Source: Sipunculus nudus
Taxonomy: Eukaryota; Annelida; Sipuncula; Golfingiida; Sipunculidae
Direction of reading: 5' to 3'
NCBI GenBank assembly: GCA_026874595.1
Contig: CM049313.1
Coordinates: 79,972,659 to 80,036,658 of the forward strand
DNA length: 64,000 bases
The notes beneath the pieces are model-generated. The model saw only the letters and a program-made list of their open reading frames with translations. It made no database searches and was not told the DNA's origin. The first letter of the stretch is position 1; each line of letters starts with the position of its first letter. The translations under genes were made by a program, and so were the position numbers. This document shows, piece by piece, positions 24,978 to 36,070 of this stretch.

Positions 24978-25525
24978 TAGACTGGTACCCCGCTCTATTA
25001 TGGCACCGCTGCTCTAGGCCAATCATAGAGACGGGCGTACAACGCCATCTTCAGGACTCCCGGCAGACTGGTTCCAACTCAAGTCTGAATCATATATGAT
25101 AAAAATAAGCATTTCGTTTGCTCAGAGAATTTGTTAAAAGTCGGCTGTACATTTGGTGTGACATTTATGATTAGATTAATAGATATTGATAATAAACCAA
25201 TGCCACGTACAGTGGAATATCAAGTATTCAGTATATCGTATGATTCGTATCATCTATACATCCATCAGTCAATTTTTGTGCAAAAACTAATTTTTCAATA
25301 TTTGGAAACTTTAAATAACAAAAGAAAGTAATTTTATAAGTAATCTTCACGGATAACCAGCCAGGATCGCGAGAACGTCCATGACAATCGGTGTGAGTGT
25401 ACAGACTGGAGTTGGAACCAGTCTACAGGTAGGTCAGAAGTTGCAACTGGGAGTACTGAAGATGGCGTTGTACGCCTGTCTCTATGCTCGGCTTGAGGGC
25501 CTTAATAGAGCAGGGTACCAGTCTA
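24978..25525. mobile_element. MITE with long TIRs, full-length copy A (548 bp)
   Basis: Ends are TAGACTGGTACCCCGCTCTA and its inverted counterpart GGTACCAGTCTA. Imperfect TIRs extend about 70 bp, through a CGTACAACGCCATCTTCAG segment on the left and its complement on the right. It is flanked by a perfect 9-bp direct repeat AGCCTCCCC (24969-24977 and 25526-25534), which is single in an uninterrupted monomer. Long TIRs plus a 9-bp target duplication fit the Mutator-like class. There is no transposase; the interior is AT-rich. Confidence 0.85.
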
Positions 25526-26309
25526 AGCCTCCCCTCAATCACACTATTCCCTTATAGAGGGCAGCACAAGCAACATGGCTTGCACAACCTCCCCTCAATC
25601 ACACAATTCCCCTATAGAGGGCAGCACAAGCGGCATGGCCAGCACACCCTCCCCTCAATCACACTGTTCCCCTATAGAGGACAGCACAAGCAACATGGCT
25701 AGCACAGCCTCCCCTCAATCATACTATTTCCCTAAAGAGGGCAGCACAAGCAACATGGCTTGCACAGCCTCCCCTCAATCACACTATTCCCCTATGGAGG
25801 GCAGCACAAGCAACATGGCTTGCACAGCTTCCCCTCAATCACACAATTCCCCTATAGAGGGCAGCACAAGCGACATGACCAGCACAGCCTCCCCTCAATC
25901 GCAATTTTCCCCTATGGAGGGCAGTACAAGCAACATGGCTTGCACAGCCTCCCCTCAATCACAATATTCCCCTATAGAGGGCAGCACAAGCGACAAGGCC
26001 AGCACAGCCTCCCCTCAATCACACTGTTCCCCTATAGAGGACAGCACAAGCAACATGGCTAGCACAGCCTCCCCCCAATCACACTGTTCCCCTATAGAGG
26101 GTAGCACAAGCAACATGGCTAGCACAGCCTCCCCTCAGAACACTATTCCCCTATAGAGGGCAGCACAAGCAACATGGCTTGCACAGCCTCCCCTCAATCA
26201 CACTTTTCCCCCATGAAGGGCAGCACAAGCAACATGGCTTGCACAGCCTCCCCTCAATCACACTGTTCCCCTATAGAGGACAGCACAAGCAACATGGCTA
26301 GCACAACCT

Positions 26310-26401
26310 TAGACTGGTATCCCGCTCTATTATGGCACCGCTGCTGTAGGCCAATCATAGATATTTGGCTGAGGGTCATAATAGAGCAGGGTACCAGTCT
26401 A
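26310..26401. mobile_element. internally deleted MITE, 92 bp, copy 3
   Basis: Third short copy. Flanks GCACAACCT and GCACAGCCT differ by one base. The downstream monomers (including the CCTAAATCACAC variant) match those downstream of copies 1 and 2. Confidence 0.8.
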
Positions 26402-29400
26402 GCACAGCCTCCCCTCAATCACACTTTTACCCTATAGAGGGCAGCACAAGCAACATGGCTTGCACAGCCTCCCCTAAATCACACTATTCCCCTATAGAGG
26501 GCAGCACAAGCAACATGGCTTGCACAGCCTCCCCTCAATCACACTATTCCCCTATAGAGGGCAGCACAAGCAACATGGCCGGCACAGCCTCCCCTCAATC
26601 ACACTATTTCCCTATTGAAGGCAACATGGCCTGCACAGCCTCCCCTCAATCACACTATTCCCCTATAGAGGGCAGCACAAGCAACATGGCCAGCACAGCC
26701 TCCCCTCAATCACACTATTCCCCTACAGAGGGCAGCACAAGCAACATGGCTTGCACAGCCTCCCCTCAATCACACTATTCCTCTATAGAGGGCAGCACAA
26801 GCGGCATGGTCAGCACAGCCTCCCCTCAATCGCAATTTTCCCCTATGAAGGGCAGTACAAGCAACATGGCTTGCACAGCCTCCCCTCAATCACAATATTC
26901 CCCTATAGAGGGCAGCACAAGCAACATGGCTTGAACAGCCTCCCCTTAATCACACTGTCCCCCTATAGAGGGCAGCACAAGGAACATGGCTTGCACAGCC
27001 TCCCCTCAATCACACTATTCCCCTTTAGAGGGCAGCACAAGCGACATGGCCAGCACAGCCTCCCCTCAATCACAATTTTCCACTATAGAGGGCAGCACAA
27101 GCAAGATGGCTTGCACAGCCTCCCCTCAATCACACTATTCCCCTATAGAGGGCAGCACAAGCGACATGGCCAGCACAGCCTCCCCTCAATCGCAATTTTC
27201 CCCTATGGAGGGCAGTACAAGCAAGATGGCTTGCACAGCCTCCCCTCAATCACAATATTCCCCTATAGAGGGCAGCACAAGCAACATGGCTTGAACAGCC
27301 TCCCCTTAATCACACTGTCCCCCTATAGAGGGCAGCACAAGCAACATGGCCTGCACAGCCTCCCCTCAATCACACTATTCCCCTATAGAGGGCAGCACAA
27401 GCAACATGGCCAGCACAGCCTCCCCTCAATCACACTATTCCCCTACAGAGGGCAGCACAAGCAACATGGCTTGCACAGCCTCCCCTCAATCACACTATTC
27501 CTCTATAGAGGGCAGCACAAGCGGCATGGTCAGCACAGCCTCCCCTCAATCGCAATTTTCCCCTATGAAGGGCAGTACAAGCAACATGGCTTGCACAGCC
27601 TCCCCTCAATCACAATATTCCCCTATAGAGGGCAGCACAAGCAACATGGCTTGAACAGCCTCCCCTTAATCACACTGTCCCCCTATAGAGGGCAGCACAA
27701 GGAACATGGCTTGCACAGCCTCCCCTCAATCACACTATTCCCCTTTAGAGGGCAGCACAAGCGACATGGCCAGCACAGCCTCCCCTCAATCACAATTTTC
27801 CACTATAGAGGGCAGCACAAGCAAGATGGCTTGCACAGCCTCCCCTCAATCACACTATTCCCCTATAGAGGGCAGCACAAGCGACATGGCCAGCACAGCC
27901 TCCCCTCAATCGCAATTTTCCCCTATGGAGGGCAGTACAAGCAAGATGGCTTGCACAGCCTCCCCTCAATCACAATATTCCCCTATAGAGGGCAGCACAA
28001 GCAACATGGCTTGAACAGCCTCCCCTTAATCACACTGTCCCCCTATAGAGGGCAGCACAAGCAACATGGCCTGCACAGCCTCCCCTCAATCACACTATTC
28101 CCCTATAGAGGGCAGCACAAGCAACATGGCCAGCACAGCCTCCCCTCAATCACACTATTCCCCTACAGAGGGCAGCACAAGCAACATGGCTTGCACAGCC
28201 TCCCCTCAATCACACTATTCCTCTATAGAGGGCAGCACAAGCGGCATGGTCAGCACAGCCTCCCCTCAATCGCAATTTTCCCCTATGAAGGGCAGTACAA
28301 GCAAGATGGCTTGCACAGCCTCCCCTCAATCACAATATTCCCCTATAGAGGGCAGCACAAGCAACATGGCTTGCACAGCCTCCCCTCAATCACACTATTC
28401 CCCTTTAGAGGGCAGCACAAGCGACATGGCCAGCACAGCCTCCCCTCAATCACAATTTTCCACTATAGAGGGCAGCACAAGCAACATGGCTTGCACAGCC
28501 TCCCCTCAATCACACTATTCCCCTATAGAGGGCAGCACAAGCGACATGGCCAGCACAGCCTCCCCTCAATCGCAATTTTCCCCTATGGAGGGCAGTACAA
28601 GCGAGATGGCTTGCACAGCCTCCCCTCAATCACAATATTCCCCTATAGAGGGCAGCACAAGCAACATGGCTTGAACAGCCTCCCCTTAATCACACTGTCC
28701 CCCTATAGAGGGCAGCACAAGCAACATGGCCTGCACAGCCTCCCCTCAATCACACTATTCCCCTATAGAGGGCAGCACAAGCAACATGGCCAGCACAGCC
28801 TCCCCTCAATCACACTATTCCCCTACAGAGGGCAGCACAAGCAACATGGCTTGCACAGCCTCCCCTCAATCACACTATTCCTCTATAGAGGGCAGCACAA
28901 GCGGCATGGTCAGCACAGCCTCCCCTCAATCGCAATTTTCCCCTATGAAGGGCAGTACAAGCAAGATGGCTTGCACAGCCTCCCCTCAATCACAATATTC
29001 CCCTATAGAGGGCAGCACAAGCAACATGGCTTGAACAGCCTCCCCTTAATCACACTGTCCCCCTATAGAGGGCAGCACAAGCAACATGGCTTGCACAGCC
29101 TCCCCTCAATCACACTATTCCCCTTTAGAGGGCAGCACAAGCGACATGGCCAGCACAGCCTCCCCTCAATCACAATTTTCCCCTATAGAGGGCAGCACAA
29201 GCAAGATGGCTTGCACAGCCTCCCCTCAATCACACTATTCCCCTATAGAGGGCAGCACAAGCGACATGGCCAGCACATCCTCCCCTCAATCGCAATTTTC
29301 CCCTATGGAGGGCAGTACAAGCAAGATGGCTTGCACAGCCTCCCCTCAATCACAATATTCCCCTATAGAGGGCAGCACAAGCAACATGGCTTGAACAGCC

Positions 29401-30000
29401 TCCCCTTAATCACACTGTCCCCCTATAGAGGGCAGCACAAGCAACATGGCTAGCACAGCCTCCCCTCAATGACACTATTCCCCTATAGAGGGCACCACAA
29501 GCGACATGGCCAGCACAGCCTCCCCTCAATCGCAATTTTCCCCTATGGAGGGCAGTACAAGCAAGATGGCTTGCACAGCCTCCCCTCAATCACAATATTC
29601 CCCTATAGAGGGCAGCATAAGCGACATAGCCAGCACAGCCTCCCCTCAATCACACTGTTCCGCTATAGAGGACAGCACAAGCAACATGGCTAGCACAGCC
29701 TCCCCTCAGAACACTATTCCCCTATGGAGGGCAGCACAAGCAACATGGCTTGCACAGCCTCCCCTCAATCACACTATTCCCCTATAGAGGACAGCACAAG
29801 CAACATGGCTTGCACAGCCTCCCCTCAATCACACTTTTCCCCTATGGAGGGCAGCACAAGCAACATGGCTTGCACAGCCTCCCCTCAATCACACTATTCC
29901 CCTATAGAGGGCAGTACAAGCAACATGGCTTGCACAGCCTCCCCTCAATCACACTGTTCCCCTATAGAGGACAGCACAAGCAACATGGCTAGCACAGCCT

Positions 30001-30536
30001 TAGACTGGTACCCCGCTCTATTATGGCACCGCTGCTCTAGGCCAATCATAGAGACGGGCGTACAACGCCATCTTCAGATCTCCCGGGAGACTGGCTCCAA
30101 CCCCAATATGTATTATATATGATAAAAATAAGCATTTCGTTTGCTCAGAGAAGTTGTCAAAAGTTGGCTGTACATTTCGTGTGACATTTATGATTAGATT
30201 AATAGATATTGATAATAAACCAATGCAAATTACAGTTGAAAATCAAAGATTCAGTGGATCATATCATCTGTACATCCATTAGTCAATTTTTGTGCAACAA
30301 CTCATTTTTCAATATTTGGAAACTATAAATAACTAAAGAAAGTAATTTTAAAAGAAATCTTAACGGATAACCAGCCAGGATCGCTTGAACGTCCATGACG
30401 GTCAGTGTTAGCGTGAAGACTGGAGCTGGAACCAGTTAAGGTAAGTCAGGAGTTGCAACTGGGAGTACTTAAGATGGCGTTGTACGCCTGTCTCTATGAT
30501 TGGCTGAGGGTCATAATAGAGCAGGGTACCAGTCTA
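30001..30536. mobile_element. MITE with long TIRs, full-length copy B (536 bp)
   Basis: Same family as copy A, with the same terminal sequence. It is flanked by a different perfect 9-bp direct repeat, GCACAGCCT (29992-30000 and 30537-30545), so it is an independent insertion. Its interior matches copy A with small indels. Confidence 0.85.
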
Positions 30537-30825
30537 GCACAGCCTCCCCTCAATCACACTATTCCCCTATAGAGGGCAGCACAAGCAACATGGCTTTCAC
30601 AGCCTCCCCTCAATCACACTATTCCCCTATAGAGGGCAGCACAAGCAACATGGCCGGCACAGCCTCCCCTCAATCACACTATTTCCCTATAGAGGGCAAC
30701 ATGGCCTGCACAGCCTCCCCTAAATCACACTATTTCCCCAACAGAGGGCAGCACAAGCGACAGGGCCGGCACAGCCTCCCCTAAATCACACTATTCCCAA
30801 ACAGAGGGCAGCACAAGCAACTATA

Positions 30826-31110
30826 ATTTGTGCTTGTTGTGTTGATGTGATGCTTGTGTTGCTGGCTCCAGGTCCCTGGTGGAATAATAATAGGACTGGA
30901 TCTCCTGTACTGGTCGTGCTACTGTTGTTCCTTTCTTTAGGTCACTGGTGTAATGATATTGGGCTGGGGTCCTTTTGTGTTTGTTATGTTTGTGGCGCCG
31001 TGTATAGGCGAATAGTCAGATAGAATAGAGGTTGTGCTGCTTTATGTTGCTTGTCCTTCCCTCCATAGGAAAATAGTCAAACACAGGGGAGAATGTGCTT
31101 GATGTGGTGT
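30826..31110 (-). repeat. diverged satellite-related DNA in inverted orientation
   Basis: Around 31000-31090 the sequence ATGTTGCTTGTCCTTCCCTC plus CATAGGAAAATAGTC aligns with the reverse complement of the 60-bp monomer. A 16-bp segment, TAGGTCACTGGTGTAA (30938-30953), is the exact reverse complement of 19646-19661 on the other side of the array. Similarity continues to GGCGAATAGTCAGATAG near 31009, which mirrors CTATCAGAATATTCCCC near 19577. Confidence 0.65.
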
Positions 31111-31909
31111 TTCTTGCTTGTTTAACCACCTGTTTCCCATTTCTTTATAAGGCTGATAAATCCCATTTTGACCATTGTGGGTTTCTTTCCAAGTTATCAG
31201 AGGCTTTCACTCCAACACATTTATTGGTCAAGATATGACGGATCATTACAGTGCTCTTTTTTAACTGGATTTTAAATGAAGTGGCTCCTGGAAGAGCAAC
31301 GCCATATTGCTCTAATTTTGTCCTCGTTTTTCATTGTCTGACTGTTTACTTATCTCAGAGTTTGTAAGTACAACTATGAAGTCTGAAAGCTTGCTTTTGT
31401 GAGAATAACCCTATCCACCGCATGGTGACCACCCCACAATATCGACAACCCCACATTTACGACCACCTTTCCTGGTCCCGAATATTTTTAGTGTCATTTC
31501 AATTGTAAATCACTCTTGAATTCAGAATTACGGGCCGATTTCTAGCCGAAATGCTAATTAAGTCCCATATAATTTGATATATGTCATCTGAGAGGTTTAT
31601 ATCTCAGTAATAACGTTTCGTACATCGTTCAGATATTCATCATGACCATTTCAACTTTCCTAAGTTTTTCTTAAGACTTAATTGCCTATTTCTTATTGCT
31701 TTATGCTTTGTTATATTTTGTTTTGCTTTGATTCCTTGATTTGTTTTGCCTTTCCCTTAAAGCTACCGTTTGAATTTTATAAATAAGCAATCACGTGACT
31801 ATTTCATGTAAGGTTGAAATGTAAGATGATCTTGGTTATTTTCTTCAGGGATTTGAAGTAGGATATTTAAGATGGACTCCTAAATCCAGTCAGTGTGATA
31901 TTTGTAATA
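31111..31909. other. spacer, nothing recognised
   Basis: Complex sequence with no long open frame and no recognised repeat. It ends at the TA target site of the Tigger element. Confidence 0.5.
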
Positions 31910-34712
31910 CAGTGGAGCGCCGTTCATCCAAACATCTCGGTGGAAACTGGTTTTGTTCAGATAGACGAACGTTCGGATGAACGGTCATCTGTAAAATGAA
32001 ATCGTTGCATCGATGTTGTCATCCCGGTATTACTACTAAATGGTGATACGGTGTCATGGACTTCGGTTAGTTTTCATAGTTATAAAAAAACGGGACTAGA
32101 ACGGAATAATGTGTGATAAATACCTTATTACTTACACAGAATGAACAAATCAAACTTTCAATCAAGCTATTGTAATATCTTTAATTACTTTATTAAGATT
32201 ATTTGTCAGTGAAGTACATGTACCAGCTAATCTTTCGTTGAACGTGTGAATATCCGCCATGATAGATTAACCGCCCTCTTTGCCGCCCCCTATGAGCAGA
32301 CAGTTAAACTAAATGTGCTTGTGAGACTCATTTATTACTTGCTGCAATGTAGAAATTGAAAAAATATAAAGAAATTTTAGATAAATGCACAGTTTATTTA
32401 CAACAATAGTGCGAAAATATCACACACATATCACATGATAACTGATGAACATGGGGTTCGGTTGCTCACATGCGTCGAGAAAGTCACATCATAAAATCAG
32501 TTGAAATAACTGCGGATATCAGACTGCCTGGAACGATAACTGCCTACCTGATTTCAGACTAAAGTAGCACACTCAAGTGAAGCGGATCGGCCTTCGGTAG
32601 GCTCTCTAACCACGACAAAACACCTTAGGCATGAACAAATGCCTCTGAAGCTGAGGGTGGGGGCTTCGCGGGAGCTGTGTCTTCCTCGTCATCAGATGTC
32701 TCGGGAGCAGCTTCTTGAGTGACTGACAGCAAAATCTCCTCGTCTGTCAGCATTGCAGCAGTTGGTAGATCACCATCACAGTGGAGCCAGTCAGCAACTA
32801 AACGATTTTACGGATAAACGGTGTTCGGGTGAACGACGCTCCACTGTATCAGTTCATTGTAGTCCGAGTCCAACGCCTTTGCAGCTGAGCTGACCTGAAT
32901 GTCTGTCGGTGATTCCACCTCATCCGCATCAGCTGGAGGCTGAACACCAGCAGGAGATTTAGGCTCCAGAAAAAGGGAGTTCTTCCAGCACTTGTGGATT
33001 GTAGACTGTCTCAGGTCATTCCAGGCATCACCTAACAGGTTGATAGCATCACGCCAGTTGAAACTACGCCTCCGTTCTATGATGGACAAGCTGTTGTCGA
33101 CGCAGTCTGCAAGCAAGAATGACAGCAGGCGTTTACGATAATATCGTTTTGTACATTCTATGATGCCAGCATCACAGGGCTGTATCTTGCTGGTGCAGTT
33201 CTTCGGCAGGAAGATACACCATATTTTCCCGTCACTAGTCCGCAAGTCATCTTCATTGGGATGGGCGGGGCAGTTGTCCACAAGAAGTAATGCGCGTTCT
33301 GGCGTCTGCTTCAGACTCTCCCTGGCATATTGACGGACGGACGGGACGAATTCCTGGTGAAACCAATCCATGAAGAGCTCACGGCTTATCCACGCGTTTA
33401 TTCTGAGCCCGATACGCAACAGGCAAGGAGTCCATGTTCACGTGCTTTAAACACCTTGGACTTCCCAATCACCAGGGGGCGCACTTTGTGTTCAGCAGTT
33501 GCATTGGTGCACAAGAGAGCAGTAATCCGCTCTTTTGACACCTTATGTCCAGGAGCACATTTCTCGAACGCATCAGCTAGGGTTTTGTCTGGCAAAACCT
33601 TCCAGTAGAGACCTGTCTCGTCGGCGTTGTACACTTGACAGTCTCTCAAACCTATCCGTTCTTGCAATTCACGCACGTGGGATCGGAATTCGTCGATGTG
33701 GCTGGTGTCCGTTGACACGGCCTCTCCCTGAATCCCAAGCTGCCAGATGCCGTGACGTTCCTTGAACCGCCTGAGCCACCCACTTGACGCCAAAAATGTA
33801 CTGTCAGAGCCATGCATCGACTTGTTGTACATCGCTGCCTTCCATCAGGATTGGACGGAAGAGATGGGGCTGCCTTTGGACTGTTCCTGCAGAAACCATG
33901 CTTATACGGCCCCATCCAGCTTGTCATCAGACGCAGTGCGCATCGTCTTTCGTCTCTTGGAAACATGCGTGTCTAGAATCTGGCCCTTGAAATACTTTAG
34001 CTTCTGAACACCCTACTTGATGTAACTAATGGTAGATCTGCCAACATTGAACTCTCTGGTCAGCTCAGCTGCCTTGGTGCCTCGATCAAGTTTCTCCAGA
34101 ATGCTGAGTTTGTCTTCAAGTGACAGGACATGGCGTTTGCGCTTGCGAGACCCCGACTCCATCTGACATGAAACTTGAGTGCTGTGTTGTCGTGGTGAAG
34201 ATTTGCTAAATTGTGAATGAACTTGCGTGTCATGGTATAGCTTATATAGAAGATAGATTTGCCTGCACTGTTAAACTGCTAGAATAGTTCAAGTTCGAGC
34301 GTATCAGAGTCCGAACATTATCAGCTCAAAATCTACTCGCTCTCATGGCCGGATGGTTTGCAGGTGTGAACAACTCGACATTGCAGGACACAAGGTTAAT
34401 TAGGGGACTCGGCCGGTGGCAGTTTTCACACCTACAACTGCTCAAGTGAGTACATGCCTAGGCGAAGGGTTTGCTGCGTGTGTACAACTTGGGTAATTAG
34501 GCGTTGTCACACCTGCAAAAACGAACCGGTGATGCATTCATAATTAGTCGGGAATGGGAGTGATTACACCAGCCATTATCACTTTTTCCTATTGAATAAA
34601 TATTACTTTTATATTTCCAGATTTTCACGATTATCACGGATAAACGGTCATAATTTCGGTTCTTCAATTTTAATTACGGATTAACGGTGTTCGGGTTATC
34701 GGCGCTCCACTG
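31910..34712 (-). mobile_element. Tigger/pogo-type DNA transposon, decayed
   Basis: The left end CAGTGGAGCGCCG (from 31910) and right end CGGCGCTCCACTG (to 34712) are inverted repeats flanked by TA dinucleotides (31908-31909 and 34713-34714), as expected for the pogo/Tigger branch of Tc1-mariner. The element is 2.8 kb, encodes one transposase on the - strand, and has about 0.7 kb of 3' untranslated DNA on the left. A further TIR-like segment sits inside the coding region near 32812-32849. Confidence 0.88.
32625..34162 (-). pseudogene. Tigger-like transposase pseudogene
   Basis: The ATG at 34162 opens MESGSRKRKRHVLSLEDKLS and is followed by a CENP-B-type N-terminal helix-turn-helix (TKAAELTREFNVGRSTISYIK). 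Next come a second HTH (SSGWLRRFKERHGI) and a DDE-type catalytic core with VYNADETGLYW, LLVDNCPAH and QPCDAGII. The acidic tail ends at TAA 32625-32627 (LTDEEILLSV, SDDEEDTAP). Three in-frame stops lie between 34162 and 33832 (after YIK, after DGAV and before WKAAMYN). A frameshift lies near 33410, and a TIR-like insertion near 32850 cuts the tail. The family cuts and pastes DNA at TA sites. This copy cannot make an intact enzyme. Confidence 0.85.
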
Positions 34713-34714
34713 TA

Positions 34715-36015
34715 TCCGTATCTTACTTGTACCAGAACACCTTGCTAGTCGGATAGATGAACATTAAAACTGTAGCGACCCCAGGGCTGGTGTGAGTAAT
34801 ATTATTGCCAAAACCATAGTGATACAATATCCCTTAGGAATGAAGAGCAAGTTTCAATATTTCACTGAAACAGACACCACATATTGGAAGTGAGCGTCTG
34901 GTGATTAACAAACATAAATTTATGCATTCGAATGAACGATACATGAGCGAAAATTACACAACATGAGACAAATGAATATAATTTCACTAACGAGCTCTGG
35001 CTCTGTCGTATAAGAGGCTGTGTAAGATTTTGTAGGTTTTGGCTGGTCCAATGATTCGTTCACTATAGACCCTCTTACTGGCAATTTTTTAGTCACGGGC
35101 GAGGGTTTTGGAGATACACTAATTTCCCTTCTTTTAGAAAGTTGGAATGTTAATTGTGATGTCATGTTGGGCAAATAGGTCTTATACAGACATGCCTTTA
35201 TCCACCATGATACTGTCCCCTTTACTGCATTTTTGCATAAAGCCCCAAAACAGGCTATCGCGCGCGTCACGCGTCAAGCGTCAAATCCGATATAAGTCGT
35301 TCCACTCTATTCCACTCTATGGAGCGATTTTCGACGCGTGACGCGCGCTTGCCGCGTTAGGATATCTGATTATGACATAACTTAAGAAAGGATTTTCTTC
35401 CAAAGAACTCCCATTCTATATTAAACTGAGGGTGAAACGTTTGTTATAATTCATTGAACTATAATTATTGATTTGTATCTGGATAGAAAACGTGTAACAA
35501 AGCAACACAAATATATAAATATCGTTAAGAATAGTAAATTAGTTCTGTCATATTTACAATACGTTTGGTCACAAACAGATACATATTATTCTGTTTTGGC
35601 CACTTCTCTCTACAATCTGACGGTCACTTGCTGATCCACCGTAGGCCAAGGGTATGTGTTACCAGTCCATGTTGACATACTCCTACGACTTCTTTAGCAG
35701 TGTTCCTGTTTTTACAATTAGAGAATTTAGCTTGTTGTGCAGCAGGACAGTTTGTTTCTGTATGGGGCATTCCATTCCATCAATTATTTATAATACGAGT
35801 TGAAGGGAACTTTTTGCCGAAGTCAGCAGGCATGAAATAAGAAACTAGATCTCAAGTTGCCATTATATCTGTATCTCTCCACTGAGAGTAAAGGAAATTT
35901 ATCCCAGTAATGACAATATTGGCAACTGAAAATTCAGAAATATTAAACATGAGGGCTAATTCGTAGTTGCACTTTTGTTGTCTTAGTTTAATCATAGGAA
36001 AAAAGATTTTCCTTC
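34715..36015. other. spacer with one palindromic element, no gene
   Basis: No convincing coding region. The short frames at 34920-35341 show no domain. The only structured feature is the inverted repeat at 35260-35348, listed separately. Confidence 0.5.
35260..35348. repeat. 89-bp inverted repeat with CpG-rich arms
   Basis: GCGCGCGTCACGCGTC (35260-35275) is the exact reverse complement of GACGCGTGACGCGCGC (35333-35348). The 57-bp centre contains a tandem TCCACTCTAT pair. CpG density is far above that of the flanks. It looks like a tiny foldback MITE, but no clear target duplication was seen. Confidence 0.75.
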
Positions 36016-36070
36016 TTTTAACATCAGTTACGCCATCTGTAGTTTAGGCCATACGTCTTTTTACGTCAGT
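36016..36070 (+). repeat. ~42-bp minisatellite, left part (split by LINE)
   Basis: One copy plus the start of the next from an array whose unit contains CGTCAGTT, GCCATCTGTA and TTTAGG. The rest of the array resumes at 38468, on the other side of the LINE insertion. Confidence 0.8.

Larger units (their letters stand above)
20113..30820. repeat. 60-bp satellite array, ~10.7 kb, with higher-order repeats
   Basis: The monomer CAGCACAAGCAACATGGCTT plus GCACAGCCTCCCCTCAATCACACTATTCCCCTATAGAGGG repeats with 60-bp spacing over the whole interval, interrupted only by two 390-bp modules (copies 2 and 3) and five MITE copies. Between about 26600 and 29450 there is a 720-bp (12-monomer) higher-order unit. 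The marker GGCATGGTC falls at about 26811, 27531, 28251 and 28911 (spacing 720, 720, 660). The marker TTGAACAGCCTCCCCTTAAT falls every 360 bp with one 660-bp gap, showing loss of a monomer. The 20-residue peptide frames, including one open for 2.7 kb (26751-29453), follow from 60 being divisible by three. Confidence 0.95.

Noticed and set aside
26751-29453. A 900-codon open frame on the + strand
   Set aside because: It lies wholly in the 60-bp satellite. A period divisible by three keeps any stop-free frame open, and the other frames are nearly as open. No unique sequence, domain or splice context.
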